A stretch of DNA of 64,000 nucleotides from Bacteroidales bacterium (GCA_023229135.1 JALNZT010000002.1:124001-188000), one strand, 5' to 3'. Positions 9,712-20,279 are shown, counted from the stretch's first letter. Numbers and translations: made by a program. The notes: generated by a model not told the origin, from the letters alone.

Positions 9712-12700
9712 CTAATTTCCCAATCGCACCATCACCTGGTTAACGTTGTGCTGAATGCCCTGTTCATCAGTGAGTAAAATACGGTAAACGTATGTTCCTG
9801 TTGGAATAATTTGTCCGGAAGCATCTTTACCATCCCACAAAATCGGTTCAGAGCGATTACCTGCAGTCCCGGTCTTTCCCGTGAGGATCACTACCGGCCG
9901 CCCATCAAGTGCATAAACAGTAATTTCATAGTCGAAAACAGTTTGTGGTTTATTGTGGTCAAAAATAAAAGCTGTTGAAGTGCTAAACGGATTCGGATAG
10001 TTGAGTACCCGATACAGGTCGAGCTTGGCTTTGCTGTCGATTACAAAAGTAATTTCGGCTGTGGATGAATTGTTGTGCAAGTCCCAGGCTTTAAGGGAAA
10101 GATGATAGAGACCGTCGTCCAGCTTATTCAAAGGATAATGAATTGTGCCGGCGCCAAACTTATCAACTTCCGGTTCGAAGTGTGAATTTAAAATAACAGC
10201 GCCTTTGTCGGGCGAAATATATTCCAAAACAATGTCACGTCCAATGCTATTTCCCAGGTAATGAATGCCTTGCGGATCGCTCATTTCTGCTATCAACAGG
10301 CTATTGGAAGGTACTATATCTCCGTTAATGAAGCTTTTGTTGTTTAAGTATAGTGTTATTTCGGGGCCTTGCTTATCTGGTGTTATTTCGGGGTTTGTGC
10401 CGCCAATTTCAAGCTGGTCGAAATAGCCACTGGCATCATTAAAATTCACGGTATCAACGGCGTAATAGCTCAATTTAGCTTTTCCATATTGATAGGCAAT
10501 ATCGCGTGGCAGCTGAAACCGGAAACTAAACTTGCCATTTACTACACTAACTTTTCCGGAATATAGCAGTTTTTCGTAATAGGTAAAAGATGCTTGCTGG
10601 CTGTCAGAGGAATTTCCTAATGTGGAAAATTTGGTTTTCTTATCGAACAATTTGGGATAAAGGAAGCCATTAAAATCGCTTGCCAAATTGCCATTGGGAT
10701 CATAAATTTCGCCTTCTATACTCACTTCTGCCATAGCGTGAAGCACTATTTCTCTCTCGCCAGCAGGGGTGTTATTTATTTTATTGGTGACTACCTTAGC
10801 CTCTGGATAAACCAACTTGAGTGCCGGATCGCCAAGCAGCACAAAATTATACACGCTGCTACTGGTCGGGTTTTTGCTCAGTCTAAGAATATCACCAAGG
10901 CGTTTGAAAGTGGGATCACTGCGGTCGAACATCGCCTTGTAAACCTTTTTGTTGAGTGCAAAATTGGTGTGTGCAAAAGCCAGTCGGGTGGTCGTCATCA
11001 GGGCAATGCCGCCTCCTTTTGAAGTGAGCAACAGCTGTTCGCCGGCTGATACAAAAGCGGGATTATCGAAACGGCTAAATTCGCAGGTGGCGGTAATGAA
11101 AAACGGCATATTGCTGATGTTTTCCAGCCCGTTGATATCAGAAATCGTGAAGACACGTTCGTCCGTAAGGCCATTAATTCCACCGTGACCGGTGTAGTTG
11201 ATAATCAATGCGCCATCTTCTATTTGTTTCACAAAAGCTTTGTTGGCATCCGGGAAACGAAAACCACCCGGTACTGCTGTTCGTGGGTAAGCATCTATAA
11301 AAATTTTGCTCACATTCAAATTTGCGCTGGCAGTATCCACCATGCGCGACAGGGTTTCGGCCTGATTGAAATGCATGTTGTCGTTACCGTCATCGGCCAC
11401 AAAAGCGATATTGTTACGCCATTGGCCGCTGACTTCGTCCTGTTTCGACAAATAATGTCGCACCTTGTCAACCATAATTTGCGCATCATTTACCGTATTT
11501 ACCGGAAAACGTCCGATGCCCAAATCAAGGATACCCGTCATATTGGCTCCTTCCGAATTGTCCATTAGGCCGAAATAATCATCAGACACAAAGCTTTGTG
11601 TTTCAATAGTTGAGCCACTGGCCTGATAGGTAGGGATATAGTTTGTGTTGGCTGGAATTCTGTCTTTATAGTCATAAGAAGCATCGCCAAAAAGCAACAC
11701 ATATTTCAGCTGTTGGTTGCTGCGGGTGTACACCATACGAATAAAATCGCGTAGCGCAGTAATATCAGCTGTTCCGCCACCAAACTCGTTGTATATCTGC
11801 TTCACGTCAACTACTTCAACATCCATCTGATCAACTACTTGGTGTAGCTCAGCAATTTCGTTGGCCTGCGCCAGAAATTTCGGATGTGTAATAACCAGCA
11901 TTTCCGTTTGCTGCAGCTGATGCAGGTTTTGATTGCTAACCGGAAAAATAGAGGCAGGCGTCCTGGCAGATTGAGGTACGAAAGTGTAAAACTCACGCCG
12001 TGCGGTTGCCGGCACTTTAAACCGTGCTGTGTTGTTGTTGTGTGTAAATTCCTGTGACTTGATATTGGAAAAATCTGTAATATCCCAGATGACCGCTCCT
12101 GCACTAACACCAGCAACTTCAAGGTTTACAACCGTCGGAAGGGTGTCGGTAGCCAAAAAACGAAATAGCAGCTTATTATCAACAGTTTTAAGCTGTCGCC
12201 AGGCGTTTACACGCACATAATCGAGCCAGACGCGTGAGTCGGTTTCATGGGCGATGAACTCGAGTTTTACTTCAAGCTGATCGTTATTGGCCACGAAATT
12301 TGTTGAAAATATTTTTTCACGGGCATACATCGGGTTGTCAGTGGAAAGCTTGTAAATTTTTGTAGAGTCTTCAACGATTTGGCCGTTAACCAAAATTTTT
12401 GTGTAGGTAATTTCCGTAATCGATCTGCCGGCGTATTTGGTATAAATACCGACGGGTTTTTCGGTTATTAAATTTGGGAAATTGAAACTTGCTGTGGCAG
12501 TATGATTTGCAGTGGAAAGTGTTTCTCCATACCATTCTTTTCCTGACAGGATAAGGTTTACCTCCTCTTTTTCGTGAAGTTGAAAATCAAGAAAAGAATC
12601 AACCGTAGAAACTGGTTCACCAAGGGCTTGCGATTTTGGCTGAATACGTTTGCCAGGCACGGTAAGATCGGGTGTGAAAAAGTAGAAAGTAGTGTCGCTG

Positions 12701-13536
12701 TAGTAATTTTGCTCGTGGACAAATTGATTGGAAAACGGACTAAATTTCCATTTTACAGCGCTCTGTCCGTAAAAAAGTATGTGGTCGCCGGGGTCAAAAC
12801 TTCCATCTTCTCCACCATAAACCGTTATAGCATTTTCAATCAGGTCGTCTGGTCTGCTATAGTGATTGGCTTCGGGAAGCATGCCGTTACCATTGCCAAA
12901 TAATGCAAAATTTGTAGGATCAAAATCTTCTGGATTTATTCCCATTTGTTGTAACTGGTTGTAATCCAGTTTGTAAATCCCATTTTCTGTTACGCCGATT
13001 TTAAACCATGTTCCCGTGGTCAATACCGAGCTGTTTTTCCAGGACGGACTGCCATCCGAATCTTCTTTCAGCTTTTCAGTAATTGTATAGCTCAATTGGT
13101 AGGCTTTGATACGTATCAGTTTTCCTTCAATCAATTTTAGCGGTAGGACGGCGGCATAATACTTACTCCCAAGCAGTTGAGTGGTAAACTGGAAATCGGT
13201 TGTTGCAAATTGCAGGTCTGCGGGTTCGTTTTCGGTGGAGTAGGAGAGCGTGTCGGCTGCAATTACTGTTAGTTGCAGGTTCTGTGGTATTTCATTATTC
13301 AACAGTGGTAGTTCTGTTATTTGCCAGGGGAGGCTGGCGGTTTCGTACCGGGTGATGGCGTCTTCAAAATAGAGCAGCCTCGCCAAGCCGCCATCTCTGA
13401 GTTGCATCTCCTGTAGGGTCGTCCAGTTTATGCTTAAGGTATCAGTTTCGGCAATAGTAGCTATTGCCGTATTATATTGAAAACCAAGCAGTATTGAAAA
13501 TAATATACTTAAATGTATGTGTATTTTTGCTGTCAT
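9712..13536 (-). CDS. porU: T9SS C-terminal signal peptidase, PorU family (copy 1)
   Basis: A 1274-residue C25 (gingipain-type) cysteine protease of the PorU family. PorU cuts the C-terminal signal from T9SS cargo and joins the new end to lipopolysaccharide at the cell surface. After a signal peptide come an N-terminal beta domain, the caspase-like C25 domain at about residues 530-930 with His784 (YTGHGGINGL) and Cys818 (TATCEFSRF), and a C-terminal sorting-type domain. That domain starts at NYPNPFSTSTAF and ends in GTYVYRILL and VMVRLGN. The start codon overlaps the stop of the upstream paralogue (TAATG), so translation is probably coupled. porV follows 78 bases downstream. Which copy is the true sortase is unknown. 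Confidence 0.9.
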   Translation of the reverse strand: MTAKIHIHLSILFSILLGFQYNTAIATIAETDTLSINWTTLQEMQLRDGGLARLLYFEDAITRYETASLPWQITELPLLNNEIPQNLQLTVIAADTLSYSTENEPADLQFATTDFQFTTQLLGSKYYAAVLPLKLIEGKLIRIKAYQLSYTITEKLKEDSDGSPSWKNSSVLTTGTWFKIGVTENGIYKLDYNQLQQMGINPEDFDPTNFALFGNGNGMLPEANHYSRPDDLIENAITVYGGEDGSFDPGDHILFYGQSAVKWKFSPFSNQFVHEQNYYSDTTFYFFTPDLTVPGKRIQPKSQALGEPVSTVDSFLDFQLHEKEEVNLILSGKEWYGETLSTANHTATASFNFPNLITEKPVGIYTKYAGRSITEITYTKILVNGQIVEDSTKIYKLSTDNPMYAREKIFSTNFVANNDQLEVKLEFIAHETDSRVWLDYVRVNAWRQLKTVDNKLLFRFLATDTLPTVVNLEVAGVSAGAVIWDITDFSNIKSQEFTHNNNTARFKVPATARREFYTFVPQSARTPASIFPVSNQNLHQLQQTEMLVITHPKFLAQANEIAELHQVVDQMDVEVVDVKQIYNEFGGGTADITALRDFIRMVYTRSNQQLKYVLLFGDASYDYKDRIPANTNYIPTYQASGSTIETQSFVSDDYFGLMDNSEGANMTGILDLGIGRFPVNTVNDAQIMVDKVRHYLSKQDEVSGQWRNNIAFVADDGNDNMHFNQAETLSRMVDTASANLNVSKIFIDAYPRTAVPGGFRFPDANKAFVKQIEDGALIINYTGHGGINGLTDERVFTISDINGLENISNMPFFITATCEFSRFDNPAFVSAGEQLLLTSKGGGIALMTTTRLAFAHTNFALNKKVYKAMFDRSDPTFKRLGDILRLSKNPTSSSVYNFVLLGDPALKLVYPEAKVVTNKINNTPAGEREIVLHAMAEVSIEGEIYDPNGNLASDFNGFLYPKLFDKKTKFSTLGNSSDSQQASFTYYEKLLYSGKVSVVNGKFSFRFQLPRDIAYQYGKAKLSYYAVDTVNFNDASGYFDQLEIGGTNPEITPDKQGPEITLYLNNKSFINGDIVPSNSLLIAEMSDPQGIHYLGNSIGRDIVLEYISPDKGAVILNSHFEPEVDKFGAGTIHYPLNKLDDGLYHLSLKAWDLHNNSSTAEITFVIDSKAKLDLYRVLNYPNPFSTSTAFIFDHNKPQTVFDYEITVYALDGRPVVILTGKTGTAGNRSEPILWDGKDASGQIIPTGTYVYRILLTDEQGIQHNVNQVMVRLGN

Positions 13537-16500
13537 TAGCGGTAAAAAATCAATTTAGCATTTTTCTGAGCTTGTTGTCCTTTTTCGTTGGTAACATTCA
13601 GGCGGTAAATATACAATCCTTTTGGGAGTTTTTGACCGCTATCCGAAGTGCCGTCCCATCTGATTGGTTCGCTACGGAATGCCGTCCCTTTAATAGCTCC
13701 TTTCATTTGCTTGACGAGTCTTCCGCTGAGGTCAAAAATCTGAAGGTCAATCGCCATTTCCATGCCAGCCTGGTTGTGGTCGAACACAAAAAATGTTTCG
13801 TCAATAAAAGGATTAGGATAGTTAAACAAGCTTTCTATATGCATGTCGGTACTGTTTACTACCACAAAACTTATGGTTGCCTCGCTTGATTTATTGAAAA
13901 CATTCCAGACTTTTAGCGTTAAGGTATGCGTTCCGGGGTTTAATCCGCTCAACGGGAATTTGATCATTCCGGAAGCACTACGACCGATTTCGGCTTCATA
14001 ATAATCGTTTAAAATTGCTGATTTAAGCGTTGATCCGCTTACTTGCGCCGTGATGTCGTGTCCAATTCCTGCTCCGGTGGTATTGATGCCGTTTTCGTCG
14101 GTCACGAAAGCTAACAGCGTTGGACTTTCATTTGTTGTTCCGCCATCCACAAAGGTGGTATCGTTCATAAAAAGCCTGATTTTTGGCCCCTGATCTTCAA
14201 TTACGGTTTCATCATTAAAGCCGCCAACCAAAATGTTTTCATAATAACCGTTGGCATCGGTGTGGTAATCTGTTGCGTAATAGCTGATGCGTCCTTCACC
14301 ATAATTATAAGCGATATCTTTGGGCAGCATGAAGCTGAAATCAAATTTGCCCTGGATAACAGCTGCTTTTCCTTTGTATATCACTGAGTTGCGTAGCTCA
14401 AAAGTTGTTGGGTAGCCATTTTCATCGCCAGCAGTGGTGATGGTGCTGGCTTTGTCGTAAATAGTTACGTACAACACCCCGTTGTACGTGCTGATAAGTT
14501 GTCCGCTTTCATCGGTTACCTGACCTGCAATCTGCACCTGGTCCAGTGCCTTCAGCGTGTCGGGTCGGCTGCCAATAGGTTCGCCGTTGATGTGTGTGGT
14601 TTCTACATTAAGACTCGGATAGGCTAGCTGAAGCGCAGGATCGCCCAGCAATACAAATTTTCGGTCGTTGGAGCCGCCATTGAGTTTTGACTTCCTGATA
14701 ATATCGCCAAAACGTGGATATTCTCCATTGGTTTTCAGGAACATATTGTCTTTGTATATCGCACGGTTTAGTGCCAAATTTGCAGAAGCATATGTGGCCC
14801 TGGCTGTAGTGAACATGGCGATTGCGCCTCCAACAGGGTTCAGGATGACTAGCTCACCGGCTGAGGTGCGGGTGTGGTCGTCGTAGCGACTAAATTCGCA
14901 GGTGGCGGTGATAAATACGGGTAGCTTATCTTGGTTTCTCCAACTTTGGATATCGGCGATGGAAAGTATGCGTTCCTCTGCCCAGCCCACTTCGCCACCA
15001 TGCCCTGAGTAATTCATAATTAGTGTTCCCTTGTCCATCCGCCTGTTGATGGCTTCGTTTACTTCAGGTGCTTTTTGTCCGCCCGGTGTCGGGATTTGCG
15101 GATAAGCATCCAGGTAAATCTTATCAAAATTTATAGCTTTTTGGGTTTGATCTAATAAGGTATATAATTTTTCAGCATCTGATAAGTGCAGGTTTTGATC
15201 AGCGTCATCCGCTATTAAAGTGATGAAATTACGCCAAGGCCTCATGGTGGCTTCATCTTTTCTGAGATATGAAACAACCTTGTCCACCATTTGTGTGGCT
15301 TGTTCTACTGTACTTACCGGAAACCGACCTATGCCGATATCCAACAGGTTGATACTGGGGTTGTTACTGGTGCTGTCGTCACTTCCTTCGTCGAGGTCGA
15401 GATAGCCATAGTAATCGTCGCTGGCAATAGAGTTGACAAGGTTTAACGAGCTGATAGATTCCGTTGTGGGAACGTAATTTATTGCTGTACCCGAACGGTT
15501 TTTGTAATCGAAACTGGCATCGCCGAAGAGCAATAGATACCGCAGCTCACGACCCGGGCTGCTTTGGCTGTAGAGCATCCTGTTGAAGTCACGAATGGCT
15601 GTAACATCAACTGATCCGGCAGAAAACTCATTGAAGATTTTGTCGGGAGTGGTAATATATACCACCATATTATTGTTGTTGCGATGAATATTTGCCAGTA
15701 GGTTGGCCTGATCTAAGAAATCAGGATGACTAATAATAAGGTAGTCAATATCGCGCACAGCGTGTAGGTTTTGATTTTCAACCAGTTCCACAAATTCGGC
15801 CTTCAAAAAGCTACTGCCATCAAAGGCGATAAATTTTTTATGTTCGCCGCCGCCAGCTTTATAGCTGAAAGTGCTGCCGTTATTATTTCCGGCTATCCGA
15901 CCCACGTGCACTGGATTGGTAACTTCCCACACCTGCAAATTGGCGTTGCTATTGGCAACACGGTATTCCACCACGCTCAAAGGATTTAGCACTTCGGGAT
16001 TTCTGAAATGCAGCTGACTGCCATTAAAACGCAACGAACGCCATGCGTTAATTGCGATATAATCGATCCATCCACGGGCTGAATTCACGCTACGGTTAAA
16101 CTTGAGCTGTACATCAATTTGATCTCCCAAGGCATTGAAATTAAAGCTGGCTTGGTTTTGACGTGCGAAGTCATAGCCTGTAGGCGAGGTAGAGGCGATT
16201 GGTAAGCTACGCTCCAGGTTTCCATTAACATAGAGCTGGAAATAGGCGCTTCCCTGCAGCACCCTTCCAGCCAATTCGATGGCGAGGTGTGCGGGTTTGT
16301 TGCGCACAATTCCGGGAAAGTTGAAATCGAAATTTTTGGTGAGACTCACGTCAAAAAGGTCACCATACCAGGTTCTGCCGGTATTGGTGAGGTTATAAAT
16401 ATCTTCTTCGTGCAGCAAAAAATCCGGAAAATCTGTGATAATCTTTGCTGGAGTCCCTGTGGCTTGCTGCTGTGTTTGAATACGTTTTCCCGGGCCGCGA

Positions 16501-17456
16501 TCTACATTGACAAAGACATGACTATAGTTGTCATAAGCATTATTTTGATGTTCATATAAAGAGGTACGTTCGTTGTATTCCCAAAGCATCGGCCCTTGCG
16601 CATAAAACAAAACGTAGTCGTTATCGTTGAACACACCGTCTTCTTCCCCAACTACTACAATCGGATTTTCTACTAAATCGTCGTGCCTGAAAGCCTTGTT
16701 GTTTTCTGGAAGCAGGCCGCCACCATTACCGTAAATCCTAATATTTCTTGGGTCGAGTGAGCCAGTAGCTATCCCCATTGCCTGAAGATCGGCAGCACTA
16801 AGTCGGTAAACACCAGTTTCCGGGATGCGTAATTTATACCAGTTTCCGCTGGCTAAAACGGACTCATTGGCGAAAGAGTTTCCGCTTTTAAGGTTGTTTT
16901 CAGCTTCTGTTTTGAAATTTATTTCAAGTTTCAGATTGGCCGAAACAAGCCGCTCATAAGTTTCGTCTTTTACACGTATCGATGTAACTGAAATCCGCAG
17001 ATAAGGCGTGCCTCTTGAAACAAGCACGGCATGCTGTAACTGAAAATCTTCGCTAATCTTTAACCCTTGAAGGTGAAGGAGTTGATTTGCAGGAATATGT
17101 TCGGTAATTATTTCTTCAAGTGTTAATTTCACCTCCACATTGGCGTCAAAAATGGGTTGCGTTGTCACAAAAACAGGCAGAACAGACAACATATTTCTAT
17201 AAGATGCTTCTTCAAAATGAAGCCTGACCAAAGGATCATAGCCTGGTATCACTAAGGTATCGGGCTGATTCCATTGCAGCTTTATTGGCAATTGATCGCT
17301 CAACTGCGCAGAGGCATTAAAAACTATAAAAAATAATAAAAACAGACTTAACAAGCTGTAAGTGAAGCAATTATTATGTTTTCTCCGAAAGAAGTCCTTA
17401 TCACTTTTCATCTCTTTAAAACGATTTGAAATAGATTTTGTTTTTGAAAACCTCAT
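13536..17456 (-). CDS. PorU-family C25 protease, tandem paralogue (copy 2)
   Basis: A 1306-residue second PorU-like protein with the same layout as its neighbour: signal peptide, beta-rich N-terminal part, C25 domain with His819 (YSGHGGEVGW) and Cys853 (TATCEFSRY), and a C-terminal sorting-type domain (NYPNPFIDETF to GLYIYRLNV). His and Cys are 34 residues apart in both copies, so both look active. ATG 17456 gives a long basic start; Met16 (17411) gives a more normal signal peptide and may be the true start. Porphyromonas has a single porU, so the duplication is notable. It is the first gene of the leftward T9SS operon, divergent from porP. Confidence 0.88.
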   Translation of the reverse strand: MRFSKTKSISNRFKEMKSDKDFFRRKHNNCFTYSLLSLFLLFFIVFNASAQLSDQLPIKLQWNQPDTLVIPGYDPLVRLHFEEASYRNMLSVLPVFVTTQPIFDANVEVKLTLEEIITEHIPANQLLHLQGLKISEDFQLQHAVLVSRGTPYLRISVTSIRVKDETYERLVSANLKLEINFKTEAENNLKSGNSFANESVLASGNWYKLRIPETGVYRLSAADLQAMGIATGSLDPRNIRIYGNGGGLLPENNKAFRHDDLVENPIVVVGEEDGVFNDNDYVLFYAQGPMLWEYNERTSLYEHQNNAYDNYSHVFVNVDRGPGKRIQTQQQATGTPAKIITDFPDFLLHEEDIYNLTNTGRTWYGDLFDVSLTKNFDFNFPGIVRNKPAHLAIELAGRVLQGSAYFQLYVNGNLERSLPIASTSPTGYDFARQNQASFNFNALGDQIDVQLKFNRSVNSARGWIDYIAINAWRSLRFNGSQLHFRNPEVLNPLSVVEYRVANSNANLQVWEVTNPVHVGRIAGNNNGSTFSYKAGGGEHKKFIAFDGSSFLKAEFVELVENQNLHAVRDIDYLIISHPDFLDQANLLANIHRNNNNMVVYITTPDKIFNEFSAGSVDVTAIRDFNRMLYSQSSPGRELRYLLLFGDASFDYKNRSGTAINYVPTTESISSLNLVNSIASDDYYGYLDLDEGSDDSTSNNPSINLLDIGIGRFPVSTVEQATQMVDKVVSYLRKDEATMRPWRNFITLIADDADQNLHLSDAEKLYTLLDQTQKAINFDKIYLDAYPQIPTPGGQKAPEVNEAINRRMDKGTLIMNYSGHGGEVGWAEERILSIADIQSWRNQDKLPVFITATCEFSRYDDHTRTSAGELVILNPVGGAIAMFTTARATYASANLALNRAIYKDNMFLKTNGEYPRFGDIIRKSKLNGGSNDRKFVLLGDPALQLAYPSLNVETTHINGEPIGSRPDTLKALDQVQIAGQVTDESGQLISTYNGVLYVTIYDKASTITTAGDENGYPTTFELRNSVIYKGKAAVIQGKFDFSFMLPKDIAYNYGEGRISYYATDYHTDANGYYENILVGGFNDETVIEDQGPKIRLFMNDTTFVDGGTTNESPTLLAFVTDENGINTTGAGIGHDITAQVSGSTLKSAILNDYYEAEIGRSASGMIKFPLSGLNPGTHTLTLKVWNVFNKSSEATISFVVVNSTDMHIESLFNYPNPFIDETFFVFDHNQAGMEMAIDLQIFDLSGRLVKQMKGAIKGTAFRSEPIRWDGTSDSGQKLPKGLYIYRLNVTNEKGQQAQKNAKLIFYR

Positions 17457-17594
17457 GCTTTTTTATTTGAATAACTTGATGGTTGCTGCTAAAAGCTTTT
17501 GCCGGGGATCAGGATTCGTGATACCCTTATTATTTGTAAAAGTAACGCCTATTCAGTTTAATTATTGTTGGTTTCGCTTTTCTGTCTTTGAGTG

Positions 17595-17625
17595 TTTGCC
17601 ATTTCAGAAAAACGTTGTAACATTG
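17595..17625 (+). promoter_or_regulatory. Candidate promoter of porP
   Basis: TTTG at 17595-17598, then 19 bases, then TAACATTG at 17618-17625. This is one mismatch from the Bacteroidota TTTG-N19-TAnnTTTG pattern and ends 16 bases before the porP ATG. Confidence 0.4.
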
Positions 17626-17641
17626 CGCTTCGGAATTGACT

Positions 17642-18664
17642 ATGAAAAAAGATCGCTGTAATTTTTTAAGGAAATTTTGGGTCGTGCTTGTAATCATCGC
17701 TTTTACACTTCAAATGGAGGTCAAGGCGCAGGATCCTGCTTTTTCTCAATTTTATGCTAACCCGCTCTTCCTCAATCCTGCGTATGCCGGAAACACGGAG
17801 TGCGGGCGACTTAATTTGAATTATCGCAATCAGTGGCCATCCCTGTCGAATGCTTACCTAACTTATAATGTGGCCTACGATCAAAGTTTGGCTGCAATTA
17901 ATAGCGGTTATGGCCTGATGGTGATGAACGATCAGCAGGGCGATGGTGCATACAACCGTACTTCTATCAATGCCTATTATTCTTATAAGTTGCAGTTGGC
18001 CAGCAATATGGACATAAGCTTTGGTGTGAAAGCTGCTTTTTTACAGGAAAAACTTTCTTGGGAAAAATTAATTTTCGCCGATCAGATCAATCCTGTTACT
18101 GGTGGTATCAATGCCTCATCGCTGGAAACATCGCCCGATAACAACCAGGTAAGTAATGTTGATTTTGGTGCCGGACTGCTTTTTGGATACGACAATTTCT
18201 TTTTTGCCGGGATTGCTGCTGATCACCTTAGCCAACCCGAAATGAATTTCTACAGCAACGATAAATACGCGCTTCCGATGAAGCTAACTTTTCATACCGG
18301 ATTGGTTGTCAATGCTTCGAGAGGTGGTTTGGGTGCTCAGCGCCCTGATGATATTACGGTCGAACCTAATATAATGTTTGTGCAACAAGGCGATTTCAAA
18401 CAACTTAATGCCGGAATGTACGTTAATATGTATCCTTTTGTTTTGGGTGGTTGGTTTCGTCATGCCTTTGAAAACATAGATGCCGTCATGGTTTTGGCCG
18501 GTATCAATTACCAAAATTTCAGGATAGGATACAGCTATGATTTCACGCTGTCGAAAATTGGTGGAAGTAGCGGTGGCGCGCACGAAATTTCATTTGCATG
18601 GAATTTTTGTATCATTAAAGATTCAAAAAGGGTGATTAGGACAATAAAGTCACCCGGTTTTTAG
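17642..18664 (+). CDS. porP: PorP/SprF-family type IX secretion protein
   Basis: A 340-residue outer-membrane barrel of the PorP/SprF family. After a signal peptide (cleaved near VKAQD) it has the family opening DPAFSQFYANPLFLNPAYAG, followed by LNLNYRNQWP. The C-terminal part resembles other SprF barrels (RIGYSYDFTLSKIG, then SFAWNFCI). In P. gingivalis PorP is needed for T9SS; in flavobacteria SprF partners individual surface proteins, and recent work links PorP-type proteins to anchoring of type B cargo. ATG 17642 is preferred over a TTG six bases upstream. It is divergent from the porU pair and probably co-transcribed with gldJ. Confidence 0.9.
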   Translation: MKKDRCNFLRKFWVVLVIIAFTLQMEVKAQDPAFSQFYANPLFLNPAYAGNTECGRLNLNYRNQWPSLSNAYLTYNVAYDQSLAAINSGYGLMVMNDQQGDGAYNRTSINAYYSYKLQLASNMDISFGVKAAFLQEKLSWEKLIFADQINPVTGGINASSLETSPDNNQVSNVDFGAGLLFGYDNFFFAGIAADHLSQPEMNFYSNDKYALPMKLTFHTGLVVNASRGGLGAQRPDDITVEPNIMFVQQGDFKQLNAGMYVNMYPFVLGGWFRHAFENIDAVMVLAGINYQNFRIGYSYDFTLSKIGGSSGGAHEISFAWNFCIIKDSKRVIRTIKSPGF

Positions 18665-18701
18665 TTAGTAACACGTTTATATGTAATAAATAAAGTTTCA
18701 C

Positions 18702-20180
18702 ATGTTCAGAACTGCAAAAATCAGTACAATTTTTACCTTAGCGGTTGCCGGATTATTTTTCGTTTCCTGCCATAAGGAAACTTCCCGCACAACCGGCTGG
18801 AACTACAACGACCCCCAGATGGGGGGCTTTGAAGTTGCTGAATCTAAGGAACAAATCACAGGCCCGGGCCTAATTGCCATTGAAGGCGGTACATTTATGA
18901 TGGGAGCTACCCAAGAAGATATTATGTACGAATGGAACAATCTGCCACGTCAGGTTACCGTTTCCAGCTTTTATATGGACCAAACAGAGGTGAGCAACCT
19001 CGATTACCTGGAATACATTTATTGGTTAAACCGTGTTTACGGTCAGGATTTTCCGTTGGTAGTGCAACGTGCTCTGCCGGATACTTTGGTTTGGCGTAAT
19101 CGCATGTCGTATAATGAGCCTATGGTAGAGATTTATTTCCGCCATCCTTCTTATCACGATTATCCGGTGGTTGGTGTAACCTGGCTGCAAGCCAATGACT
19201 ACGCCAACTGGCGTACCGATAGGGTAAACGAAATGCTGCTGATAAAAGCCGGCATCCTCGACTTTGATCCTGCCCAGCAAAATGAAAATAATTTTAATAC
19301 CGAAGCTTATCTTGCCGGACAATATGAAGGCATTGTAAAAGATGGTATGCCTGATTTAGACCCTACCGGAACCGGCGTACGTAAAGTGCGTTTCGAGGAT
19401 GGCTTACTATTGCCCAAATATCGCCTCCCAACAGAAGCCGAATGGGAATATGCAGCCTTAGGTTTGGTTGGGAACACCATGCAAGAACGTATTGTTGAAA
19501 GACGCCAATATCCTTGGAATGGCAGTGGTTTGCGTACTGACGACAATAAGTTTTATGGCAGTTTTGTAGCCAACTTCAAGCGAGGACGTGGTGACTATAT
19601 GGGTGTTGCCGGAAGCCTGAATGATGGTGCTGCTTTGCCTGCTCAGGTTGGTTCCTATTGGCCAAATGATTACGGCTTGTATAATATGGGTGGCAACGTC
19701 TCTGAATGGGTGCTGGATGTATATCGCCCGCTTACCTTCGAAGATATGGCTGATTACAACCCTTTCCGTGGTAATGTCTTTGAAAACAAAAAGCGCGATG
19801 CGGATGGTTTTCTGGCAGAGAAAGACTCCTTGGGCCGCATGGTTTATGTGGAAGTTACACCTGAAGAAGCCGCCAATAGAAAAAATTACCGCAGAGGCTA
19901 TAACGTCAACTACGGTGATGGCGATTTTATGTCGTCAATTCAAGATAACTGGAATGAACAGCCGGATAATCAGAAAGAGATGACTAATCAGATGTATGAA
20001 TACGGTCAAACTTCTTTGATCTCTGATAAAGCTCGGGTTTACAAAGGAGGCTCCTGGGCTGATGGTCCTTATTATCTGAGTCCTGGAACGCGCAGATTCC
20101 TCAACGAAGACGAATCATCAAGTTCTATTGGTTTCCGCTGTGCGATGAATAAAGTAGGAAGCTCATTGGTGAACAAATAG
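18702..20180 (+). CDS. gldJ: GldJ-like T9SS/gliding lipoprotein (FGE-sulfatase fold)
   Basis: A 492-residue lipoprotein (lipobox LFFVSC at about residue 24) with a formylglycine-generating-enzyme/SUMF1 fold. Typical segments are IEGGTFMMGATQED, SFYMDQTEVSNLDYLEYI, YPVVGVTWLQANDYANWR, RLPTEAEWEYAA, NMGGNVSEWVLDVYRP and the end GFRCAMNK. The insertions and the opening WNYNDPQMGGFEV fit GldJ better than GldK/PorK. GldJ is required for gliding and T9SS in Flavobacterium, where it is also clustered with porU, porV and murF. GldK/PorK remains an alternative name, but porL, porM and porN are not here. A strong terminator follows. Confidence 0.8.
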   Translation: MFRTAKISTIFTLAVAGLFFVSCHKETSRTTGWNYNDPQMGGFEVAESKEQITGPGLIAIEGGTFMMGATQEDIMYEWNNLPRQVTVSSFYMDQTEVSNLDYLEYIYWLNRVYGQDFPLVVQRALPDTLVWRNRMSYNEPMVEIYFRHPSYHDYPVVGVTWLQANDYANWRTDRVNEMLLIKAGILDFDPAQQNENNFNTEAYLAGQYEGIVKDGMPDLDPTGTGVRKVRFEDGLLLPKYRLPTEAEWEYAALGLVGNTMQERIVERRQYPWNGSGLRTDDNKFYGSFVANFKRGRGDYMGVAGSLNDGAALPAQVGSYWPNDYGLYNMGGNVSEWVLDVYRPLTFEDMADYNPFRGNVFENKKRDADGFLAEKDSLGRMVYVEVTPEEAANRKNYRRGYNVNYGDGDFMSSIQDNWNEQPDNQKEMTNQMYEYGQTSLISDKARVYKGGSWADGPYYLSPGTRRFLNEDESSSSIGFRCAMNKVGSSLVNK

Positions 20181-20200
20181 TCTCTCTTAAAAATAGTTTT

Positions 20201-20237
20201 AAAAAGTCTCAGCAGTAATTATGCTGGGACTTTTTTT
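20201..20237 (+). terminator. Rho-independent terminator after gldJ
   Basis: A 14-bp stem with one G-U pair (arms 20201-20214 and 20222-20235), a 7-base loop, and a run of seven T at 20231-20237. It separates gldJ from murF. Confidence 0.8.
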
Positions 20238-20271
20238 GCTTTAGAAAAAGTGGCTGACAACCGAGAAAGCC

Positions 20272-20279
20272 TATTTTTG
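20272..20279 (+). promoter_or_regulatory. Candidate -7 box of murF
   Basis: TATTTTTG is an exact TAnnTTTG match, 25 bases before the murF start and just after the gldJ terminator. No clear -33 box is seen. Confidence 0.4.
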
